A DNA stretch of 64,000 bases. It comes from Berkiella_A sp964633725 (GTDB taxonomy: Bacteria; Pseudomonadota; Gammaproteobacteria; Berkiellales; Berkiellaceae). Every line of letters starts with the position of its first letter. Position 1 is the stretch's first letter. Positions 58,280 to 64,000 of this stretch are shown in pieces. The DNA lies in assembly GCA_964633725.1 (NCBI GenBank), contig CAZWHY010000013.1, positions 1 through 64,000 of the forward strand, read 5' to 3'. Under the pieces are notes generated by a model. The model was not told the DNA's origin. It saw only the letters and a list, made by a program, of their open reading frames with translations, and ran no database searches. Both the position numbers and the translations under genes were made by a program.

Positions 58280-58628
58280 AAATTATACTGATCATACATT
58301 GAGGTTATTTAGATGATAACACTCGCTATGGTCATTTTGCTTGAGCCATCACCTCTTTTTTCCTTGATCTATTAACCTCTCTAGCCCTCTAATATCTGTG
58401 TAAACACCATGATCTATTGACCTACCACCTTGAGAACTGCTGCTCGTTACCCTAACTGCCTTACAAATATATTGACATCAAAGCTTCACAAGGTTAGGGT
58501 GCCAACATACTATTTTTAGCTAAACATCTGAGGCTAGAAAAGGGAATTTTCCCCATTCTAGTGTAAGCTTCCGAAAAGTATTATAGTCGTCACCGAATTC
58601 TACTTTAAAGCCAGCCTAAGAGGACAAA
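58280..58628. promoter_or_regulatory. Upstream region of the LRR gene with two dyads
   Basis: No ORF. ACCCTAAC (58451-58458) and GTTAGGGT (58495-58502) form an 8-bp inverted repeat. A second hairpin CTAGAA ... TTCTAG with an inner GGGAATTTTCCC core spans 58536-58563, 66 bp before the LRR gene. The latter could be a terminator of earlier transcription or a leader structure. A good Shine-Dalgarno AGAGGA precedes the LRR start. Confidence 0.45.
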
Positions 58629-59348
58629 ATGCACACTATCCCTGAAGAAATTTTTAATCTGTTTCTGGCCCCAAATCAGCATACTGGAAATTCTGAGCAT
58701 GCATTATTGCAATGGCTTGAGAAAAATAACGTTAAAAAGCTGAGTTGCTGTTCAATCTTTTGGGATAACCCCGCGCTGGCTCCCAAGGTAGCAGCTGTCA
58801 TTGCAAAAAGCCAAGTACAAACTGTGGACTTTAGCGGCAACGATCTTGGTAAGCACGGCCCACAAACTGCTGCCAACTTAACGGCTGAGCACTCTAAAGT
58901 GCACACTGTGAACTTGAGCAACAACGATCTTGGTGAGGATGGCCAACAAACTGCTGCCAACTTAACGAGTGAACACTCTAAAATTATTAGTGCCACTATT
59001 ATTTCACTTCCCCTGCTTCAACTAACAGATAATCTATTTAATTTATTAGTAAGCCAAACGGACGACCCTTTAAACTCACTTAAGGTAATGACTGCCAGAC
59101 AAATCTTAAGGATTGAACTGAACAAAAGCGACAGGGAGTCGCTTCCGCTTCGTGAGATAATGAGCTTTCGTCACAAAATCCCTAGTTACGTTGGACAATG
59201 CCTGCTTTTCTATTTTAACAAGTTTAGTGCACAAGATGTCTTTAATGGTAAGCTAGAGGAAGCTTTCGAAAACTTCGAAGATTTCCACCCAGTAGACAGC
59301 GCTGCTTTAGATGTGCGTAGTGCCAGAAGACCAGTGGTTGGAAGGTAG
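58629..59348 (+). CDS. Leucine-rich-repeat protein with two 28-residue repeats, effector candidate
   Basis: 239 aa. Residues 63-90 and 91-118 are two tandem copies of a ribonuclease-inhibitor-type LRR (VQTVDFSGNDLG and VHTVNLSNNDLG, each followed by QTAANLT.EHSK). They correspond to an 84-bp DNA repeat at 58815-58982. N-terminal (1-60) and C-terminal (120-239) helical parts are not recognised. No signal peptide. The C-terminal PVDSAALDVRS is encoded by a 35-bp sequence found inverted at 59741-59775. LRR proteins of this type are common type IV effectors in Legionellales; that role is only inferred. Confidence 0.8.
   Translation: MHTIPEEIFNLFLAPNQHTGNSEHALLQWLEKNNVKKLSCCSIFWDNPALAPKVAAVIAKSQVQTVDFSGNDLGKHGPQTAANLTAEHSKVHTVNLSNNDLGEDGQQTAANLTSEHSKIISATIISLPLLQLTDNLFNLLVSQTDDPLNSLKVMTARQILRIELNKSDRESLPLREIMSFRHKIPSYVGQCLLFYFNKFSAQDVFNGKLEEAFENFEDFHPVDSAALDVRSARRPVVGR
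59288..59322 (+). repeat. 35-bp inverted repeat, left arm
   Basis: CCCAGTAGACAGCGCTG and the following 18 bases match the reverse complement of 59741-59775 at 31 of 35 positions. It lies in the 3' end of the LRR gene. The arms enclose about 420 bp that include a transposase fragment and a 9-bp hairpin (TCAACTTCA/TGAAGTTGA, 59374-59405). Confidence 0.85.
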
Positions 59349-59508
59349 CGAAGTGAGAATAAAACAGCTCTAGTCAACTTCAACAGCTGGATTCAATGAA
59401 GTTGAAATACGGCAATACGTTAAGCTTCAAAAATAGTTAGAGGGGGCCACTATCGAGAGCAGCAGATTCTAATTACAATATGAGCTAGACAAGCAGCAGT
59501 CTTTGAGT

Positions 59509-59709
59509 TTACTCACGGCCGGCAAGCCTCCCGCTTTGCGGGAGTGGTCTGACTTTGCTTTCTGCTAACAGCTCCTGTTTCCAACCATACAAGGCTGTCT
59601 TGCTAATGCCTTCAGCTTTTGCTAGTTGTGAAATGGTTTGATTAGTTGAGCAAAATAGCTTTTTAAGGGTCGCTTTTTTCGCTCTGGCGCAATACGCGGC
59701 ATGGCTCAT
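59509..59709 (-). pseudogene. Transposase OrfA-type helix-turn-helix fragment
   Basis: 66 codons. The N-terminal 50 residues (MSHAAYCARAKKATLKKLF, then SQLAKAEGISKTALYGWKQE) match the HTH region of IS3-like transposase OrfA proteins. After this the frame runs into a CTCCCGC-TTT-GCGGGAG hairpin (59528-59544) and ends, so the catalytic part is absent. Its ATG overlaps the TGA of a 24-codon frame that encodes PPVDSAVLDKRS. A decayed IS. Confidence 0.7.
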
Positions 59710-59740
59710 TTTCTATCGCCCCCTCTAATTACAAACTTAC

Positions 59741-59775
59741 CACTACGTTTATCTAAAACAGCGCTGTCTACTGGG
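59741..59775 (-). repeat. 35-bp inverted repeat, right arm
   Basis: Reverse complement of the sequence at 59288-59322, with four mismatches. It spans the stop of the caspase/CHAT-like gene. In the frame not used by that gene, the minus strand encodes PPVDSAVLDKRSGKFVIRGG, close to the LRR protein C-terminus, so it may be the tail of a lost paralogous gene. Confidence 0.85.
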
Positions 59776-61230
59776 GGCTTGCTCGCCACCGCCTACGGCT
59801 TCCATGGCTCGCTCGGCTGATGGTTTCCAACATCTAGCAACGCTATCCATCCCAGATTGGGGACTTAAGGGGGCCGAGGACAGTTTAGCACTCAGATCAC
59901 CCCAAACAATAATCCGACCCATTATATCTTTAACTAGCTTTGTAGACTCTATGCTGCCTTGCTCTCCACTTTTCTTTTCCCAAGCAGAATATCTGCTCCA
60001 TGCGCTACACACAGCTTGGCCAACAGTTCTTCCTCTAATCAACTCTTTGTCAACTTCAGTACTAATCCCAACTAGAGATTTGTAGTAAGGAGCCATGTCA
60101 CTATCAATAATTTTATATTGATGATCGAAAGCGATTACTGCTTTTGCACCGTGTTCTACCATTAATTGGGCTAGCCCACCTGGTGCTCCATGATGACATC
60201 CAACTAAATGGAAAATTTTTCCAGAAACAAGCTCAGGTGATTGATTAACAAGTTCAGGCCATAATATAGCTTGATAATTGTATCCATAAAACGTGTGGGT
60301 ATACCTAGATCCATGACCTGTGATACTAACATACTTAATTTCTGGGTCTTTTAAGTGTTTATAAAAACATTCTTTGGTAAACATAGTATCACTGAGGAAA
60401 ATAGCTTTAGAATAGCTCTCTTTTATTTCACTATATCCTCTAGTTTTGCTCAGAAAAGCTTCTTTGCGATAACAATATAAAATCTCTGTTGCACGATCTT
60501 TTCCTTCCGAATCACCATTTGCATCACAAAAGAGTAAGCTTCTTCCATCAATTTTGGCAATTAACTCCTCACTTTCTGAGCGAAAGTGTGGAGCATAGAA
60601 TGTGCTGTCAGTCGAAAAATCTAATTGCTCTTGATTCTTTAGTCTTGGTGCGTTCAGCTCATTTACAAACTCAGGGCGGGTCAACAAAAGTTCTTTTCCC
60701 TGTTGAGACAAGTTATCAGAGTCAATATAGTTTGCGATATCCTTTATTTCAAAAGCTCTTATTTGTGTAGCATGGTTTTGAAAACCCCAGATATGTTTCC
60801 TGAGTAAATATGGGAAGACATCCATTGAATGGCTAGTCGCCTCTCCTGTTTCTATAATATTTATAATGACTGTATTATCAAATTCATGCTTCAAATTATC
60901 TGAATTTAGCGAAGGAAAGTTTTTTTCAAAATTATTATGCACTTGTTCTGTAGAATAAAATGAGTTTTTAGGAACCTCATGGAACACATAAAAAAAGCTT
61001 AAATTACCTGTTGAAGAATCTATTCCTTTCAGATAGTTTTCAAATATATTATCTATAATATCATTTAAGTCAATTTCAGTTCCTTCTAAAATATGATGAA
61101 TTATGGTTATATGCGAAGCAGTATTATGAATCTGAGAGGTATCTACTTCGGTAACTTTGAATGAATTATTACCAGGTGTAAGCTCTATAGCTTTGCTTGA
61201 CTCTTCTATTTGGACTAATTCATTTCTCAT
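59749..61230 (-). CDS. Caspase/CHAT-like protease-fold protein
   Basis: 493 aa. The segment 296-365 has the clan CD signature: a hydrophobic strand ending in catalytic His (YVSITGHGSRY, H306) and a later strand ending in Cys (IFHLVGCHHGAPGG, C345), then GLAQLMVEHGAKAVIAF, as in CHAT domains (LSACxTGxGxxxGLARAFLxAGAxSVIA). Residues 1-220 are not recognised. No signal peptide. The last 55 residues, after VWGDL, are GC-richer and read across the 35-bp repeat, so the natural C-terminus may be altered. It follows a 129-aa gene. It could be a host-directed effector or part of a defence system; both are inference. Confidence 0.75.
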   Translation of the reverse strand: MRNELVQIEESSKAIELTPGNNSFKVTEVDTSQIHNTASHITIIHHILEGTEIDLNDIIDNIFENYLKGIDSSTGNLSFFYVFHEVPKNSFYSTEQVHNNFEKNFPSLNSDNLKHEFDNTVIINIIETGEATSHSMDVFPYLLRKHIWGFQNHATQIRAFEIKDIANYIDSDNLSQQGKELLLTRPEFVNELNAPRLKNQEQLDFSTDSTFYAPHFRSESEELIAKIDGRSLLFCDANGDSEGKDRATEILYCYRKEAFLSKTRGYSEIKESYSKAIFLSDTMFTKECFYKHLKDPEIKYVSITGHGSRYTHTFYGYNYQAILWPELVNQSPELVSGKIFHLVGCHHGAPGGLAQLMVEHGAKAVIAFDHQYKIIDSDMAPYYKSLVGISTEVDKELIRGRTVGQAVCSAWSRYSAWEKKSGEQGSIESTKLVKDIMGRIIVWGDLSAKLSSAPLSPQSGMDSVARCWKPSAERAMEAVGGGEQAPSRQRCFR

Positions 61231-61256
61231 TGCTCTTTCCTAGGAATTTAGGTTTA

Positions 61257-61294
61257 GTGAGGTTCCAGTAAATGATTTTTTACTGGGGCCTCAC
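61257..61294 (-). promoter_or_regulatory. Long hairpin between the 129-aa gene and the CHAT-like gene
   Basis: GTGAGG (61257-61262) pairs with CCTCAC (61289-61294), and CCAGTAAA (61265-61272) with TTTACTGG (61279-61286), giving a 14-bp stem with a TT/GG internal loop and a 6-nt apex. It lies 27 nt upstream of the CHAT-like start codon. It has no U tract on the minus strand, so an mRNA-processing or translation-control structure is more likely than a terminator. Confidence 0.6.
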
Positions 61295-61317
61295 GGTTAT
61301 GTGGGCAGAAGCGGCTT

Positions 61318-61707
61318 CTATTTAAGTGTGTTTTTTTTGCGATTTTCTTCTTCCATAAGTAATCTTGCGTCTTCAGGCTTAAAAACAATTCTATATTGCC
61401 CTTCTTGGCTTGTAGACTGGTATAGTTTTGAATCCACAAGATTAGGACTTATCTTTGAGATTCTATCAAACTCTTCTTGTGCACGTCGTTTATCCGTGGC
61501 AGGGGAGAGGATGGTGGTTGCTTCGCAAGTTTCCTTATGCTCATGGTGAGCCCAACTACCCGCTAAAGGCGATATCTTTTTTAGAAATGATTTCAAATAT
61601 TTTGTTTCTTGCTCATTTGCGTGCTGATAAAATTCGCTGAATTTAGCAGAGTTATTAATTTGTGATTGATCTGTTTCATTTGTTGACTGTATATTTGAAA
61701 AAAGCAT
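61318..61707 (-). CDS. Hypothetical 129-aa protein upstream of the CHAT-like gene
   Basis: Hydrophilic, mostly helical by composition, no signal peptide or known motif. A His-rich GSWAHHEHKETCEATTI segment lies near 50-65, and a charged tail (LLMEEENRKKNTLK) ends it. It is co-oriented with the CHAT-like gene, 87 bp upstream, with the hairpin between them. A partner, regulator or substrate of the CHAT-like protein is possible. Overlapping plus-strand ORFs look like shadows. Confidence 0.6.
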   Translation of the reverse strand: MLFSNIQSTNETDQSQINNSAKFSEFYQHANEQETKYLKSFLKKISPLAGSWAHHEHKETCEATTILSPATDKRRAQEEFDRISKISPNLVDSKLYQSTSQEGQYRIVFKPEDARLLMEEENRKKNTLK

Positions 61708-62176
61708 AAAGTACTTCGAGTTAAAAGTAATAAGACCAGATATTATAGATTACTATGCCCATTTGGTATAGCCATGAATCGATTAAAGTCATCGTTTTCC
61801 GATAAACGGTGTGCTAGGGAAACTCAAAGGAAGCGTCACAATTTTGGACGAGCTTTAGCGGTTCTGTCGCATACGCAAGCAATTTACAGGAGCTCCTGGT
61901 AAAAACCAACTCCTTGAAAAACACAGTGCAATTGACAGTTTTGCGAAATTCCTTTCGTAGACTTTTGGCTCTCTTCCGGAATCTGTGGGTGGTTTTACTG
62001 ATATTTTTATGTCCCAGGGGTTTCTATGAGGATCACTTACCCACAGGGCCAACAGGATCATGCGGATTATAAAGGAGCCTTCTGTCCTATTGACTTATGG
62101 GTAAGTGGCCACATCGTGTAATTTAAGATTTCAATAGGTTACTGATGATTAGAGATAATCCTCTGGTCAATTACTA
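61708..62176. other. Gene-free accessory stretch
   Basis: No convincing ORF. CACTTACCCA (62035-62044) recurs inverted near 62099-62112 (TGGGTAAGTGG), which may mark ends of decayed mobile DNA. The short minus-strand ORF at 61855-62061 lacks any recognisable feature. Confidence 0.4.
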
Positions 62177-62190
62177 CCAGCTGAAGCTGG
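62177..62190. mobile_element. Right-end hairpin of the IS200/IS605-type element
   Basis: CCAGCT-GA-AGCTGG, within CTACCAGCTGAAGCTGGTGG, is the small palindrome typical of IS200/IS605 ends recognised by the Y1 transposase. It lies 45 bp beyond the tnpA stop. Confidence 0.7.
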
Positions 62191-62234
62191 TGGCTTGAAT
62201 ATACGCTTGTAAAGCAGATTATTATGCTAAAGCA

Positions 62235-62672
62235 CTAATATTCCGATATCTTAAAGTTATCATCCTTATGGTGTTGCTCTTGATTTTCAATGTACTGCTG
62301 TATATCTTCTTCATTTACATTGCCTACTGTTACTGCAAAATATCCTCTTGCCCATAGGTGCTGCCCCCAATAACGCTTCTTTAAGTGTTCAAACTCTTGT
62401 AATAATTTTCTTCCACTTTTACATTTGATATATTGAAGTAATTTTGAGAGTGAAATATTTGGCGGGATAGACAACAATAGATGCACATGATCTGGACTCA
62501 TGCTACCGTTGATTATGTCTACATAGTTTGAGCGACAGATTTCTCGAATCAATTCCCTGGCTCTATTTCCCACTTGACCTGTTAGTATACGGAACCGGTA
62601 TTTTGTACAAAATATCACGTGGTATTTAAGATCATATATGCTGTGAGAGCCATGCTTGTATTCCATGCCCAA
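62235..62672 (-). mobile_element. tnpA: IS200/IS605-family Y1 transposase TnpA
   Basis: 145 aa, full length. HUH motif DHVHLLL (H62, H64) and catalytic Tyr127 in DIQQYIENQEQHH. The N-terminus KHGSHSIYDLKYHVIFCTKYR is characteristic. No tnpB gene is adjacent, so this is an IS200-like single-gene element. Hairpins at both flanks (62177-62190; 62696-62716) support a potentially complete element. Confidence 0.95.
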
Positions 62673-62695
62673 TTATACTGAAATGTTCGCCTGAA

Positions 62696-62716
62696 GGGAG
62701 GGTGTTTTCCCATCCC
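62696..62716. mobile_element. Left-end hairpin of the IS200-type element
   Basis: GGGAGGG and CCCATCCC pair with one bulged A around a TGTTTT loop, 24 bp upstream of tnpA. IS200 left ends carry a stem-loop at this place, which also limits transposase expression. Confidence 0.6.
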
Positions 62717-62815
62717 ACCTAACGACATAAATGGTGCATCTGCTACCAACCTATGATACAAATTAAATTCTTGTTAGCCAAAGCCCTACATTTTGGTTTT
62801 GTCGCAAAGTTCAAA

Positions 62816-62867
62816 ATGGCTTGCTTAATGAGATGATAAAACGGTAAGTTATTACATGCCCATTCCT
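62816..62867. repeat. Solo right end of the MITE-like element
   Basis: These 52 bp are identical to 56541-56592, including the terminal repeat GTAAGTTATTACATGCCCAT. No matching left end lies nearby, so it is a truncated copy. Confidence 0.9.
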
Positions 62868-63077
62868 AGTCGCGATTTCTCTAAATCACACGCTTTGATT
62901 CATCTTGTGTAAAACAATCTATATTCTATTGCCCAAAATAGCGTTTTTCATAAAAATATTCCATTTTTTCAAGAATTTCGTTCTAAAATATCCTGAGTGA
63001 GACTAAAAAATCATTTTTTGTGTTTATAACTTAAATATTATCGTGGATGTCTTTATAAATGTACTATGATTAGGGAA

Positions 63078-63141
63078 GCAACTGAAGCCAAGATGAATAG
63101 ATTAGTTTCATCTGCAGGATTACCACTCATGCTTCAGTTGC
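63078..63141 (+). ncRNA. Candidate small structured RNA
   Basis: GCAACTGAAGC (63078-63088) and GCTTCAGTTGC (63131-63141) form a perfect 11-bp outer stem. Inside it AGATGAA (63091-63097) and TTCATCT (63107-63113) form a 7-bp hairpin, leaving 17 unpaired bases. A TATGAT -10-like hexamer at 63065-63070 would start transcription at the base of the stem, and ATTTTATTT follows the 3' side. No -35 box is convincing. Alternatives are a long-loop terminator or a mobile-element palindrome. Confidence 0.4.
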
Positions 63142-63236
63142 ATTTTATTTAAGAAACCTAGCTAATAATATCATTTGCCAAGCAGACACAATATTCCTTA
63201 AACTCTAATTGAGATGTTCAAAAAAAGGAATAGATT

Positions 63237-64000
63237 TTGCTGCTTGTAAAATTTCTCAAACAAATAACCCTCAGCAATATGCTCGCCTCTACTGTCAAGC
63301 GCTTTGGACTTTATGCTGCTGAATATGGACTCATGAACCTAATTGTACCCCCTTGGATTACGCCGCCTTTAAGGTTTGCTATCATGACCACGGTTGGCAC
63401 CGCTAGCAAAAGCATGACACACTGGGTCATTACACCTAATAAGAAATCTAACTATTTAGATGAGCCACTCGTTTTTGTTGGTGAAGAAGATGAATTGAAC
63501 CACCTCGAATTTGTTGTTGTTAATGACAGCCCGTCAGGCTATCAACTCAGTTTTAAAACCTTACCCAAACAAGCAAAAAAAATCACTACAGATGCTATTA
63601 ATGCAACTGGAAATTATATTATTAATATGACGATGGAAGATCTGATGGGAGGCACTGGCGCCACCATTGGTAGTGCAATGGCAACAGGTGCTTTTGTTAT
63701 TGTTTTGGGACCACCTTCTTTGCTTAGCTTACCTGCTTATTTTTTACTCGAAGGTCCTACCAGAGGCTTTGGTGCCTTTTGTGGCAGACAGTTTAGCAAT
63801 CATATTTTTGGCCCTAATGCCGTCAAACCAGCTCTGCAAGCGGCTTTTAGTGCTAAAAAAATTAGCACTCAAGGAGAAGAAATCGAAACAACAGTAGATG
63901 AATTGCTAGAAACTTTTGAAATGTTAACCATTACCTCTGAAGAGGATGAATTAGATGATTGGATCAATTCTTTTGAAATACTAACAGCTCCACCAGCACC
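63237..64000 (+). CDS. Orphan protein with Gly-rich hydrophobic segment, truncated by window end
   Basis: Open frame from a TTG at 63237 with AGGAA about eight bases upstream; an ATG at 63279 lacks a good ribosome-binding site but is the alternative start. The frame is open to base 64000, so the C-terminus is missing. About 254 residues are visible. A hydrophobic Gly/Ala-rich segment (GGTGATIGSAMATGAFVIV, then GPPSLLSLPAYFLL) lies near 140-175, followed by an acidic tail. Not recognised; the style resembles the orphan protein at 5251-6315. Confidence 0.65.
   Translation, partial: MLLVKFLKQITLSNMLASTVKRFGLYAAEYGLMNLIVPPWITPPLRFAIMTTVGTASKSMTHWVITPNKKSNYLDEPLVFVGEEDELNHLEFVVVNDSPSGYQLSFKTLPKQAKKITTDAINATGNYIINMTMEDLMGGTGATIGSAMATGAFVIVLGPPSLLSLPAYFLLEGPTRGFGAFCGRQFSNHIFGPNAVKPALQAAFSAKKISTQGEEIETTVDELLETFEMLTITSEEDELDDWINSFEILTAPPA

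Noticed and set aside
59770..59905. Group II intron or structured ncRNA in the GC-rich stretch at the end of the CHAT-like gene
   Set aside because: Some segments look pairable, but no domain V signature or reverse transcriptase is present; the better explanation is foreign DNA at an IS boundary.
61855..62061. 68-codon minus-strand ORF upstream of the IS200 end
   Set aside because: No start context, no recognisable motif, and it lies in apparently decayed mobile DNA.

Overview
The window looks like a draft-assembly contig segment from an AT-rich, Gram-negative gammaproteobacterium. Evidence for this is the Lap large-adhesin export system, MlaA, type IV pilus minor pilins, a TolC-type exporter, an OprO/P-like porin and HrpA. 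Several orphan proteins with hydrophobic hairpins, leucine-rich repeats or a caspase/CHAT-like fold resemble the effector repertoire of host-associated Legionellales (Legionella, Coxiella, Berkiella relatives). That placement is an inference from gene content, not a measured phylogeny. Two runs of exactly 100 N show where assembly failed in a tandem repeat.

Layout. 1-1170: integrase remnant, a small orphan ORF, tRNA-Glu and tRNA-Ala. 1224-7139: gltX, a PAP2-type membrane protein, two MNT/HEPN nucleotidyltransferase modules (one decayed) and two orphan membrane proteins. 7243-12411: a C39-peptidase ABC exporter with its HlyD partner, a DUF4156-like lipoprotein and an MFS transporter. 12531-23284: the Lap locus, with lapD, lapG, lapE, a LuxR response regulator, lapC, lapB, a STAS protein and a receiver-PP2C phosphatase. 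23486-28364: mlaA, a kinase plus 2OG-Fe dioxygenase operon, the gapped heptamer repeat tract and a porin. 28479-47915: a long minus-strand run of glpK, M61 peptidase, hrpA, pilV, pilW, pilX, pilY1, an SDR and a 1410-residue membrane protein. It is interrupted by an exact 3645-bp tandem duplication that creates truncated hrpA and pilW copies. 48037-56268: glpD, a class II glutamine amidotransferase, a MacAB-TolC-like exporter and a YbaK-HDOD protein. 56269-64000: an accessory region with a MITE-like element, a DDE transposase, a two-repeat LRR protein, a transposase fragment, a CHAT/caspase-like protein, an IS200-type element, a candidate structured RNA and an orphan ORF that runs off the end.

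How the genes work together. LapB, LapC and LapE would export a giant RTX adhesin, LapG would cleave it from the surface, and LapD would hold LapG back when c-di-GMP is high. The adhesin itself is not in the window. The PP2C phosphatase and STAS protein look like a partner-switch pair placed at the head of the lapBC operon. GlpK and GlpD, divergently transcribed, take glycerol to dihydroxyacetone phosphate. PilV, PilW, PilX and PilY1 are priming and tip components of a type IV pilus whose motor genes lie elsewhere.
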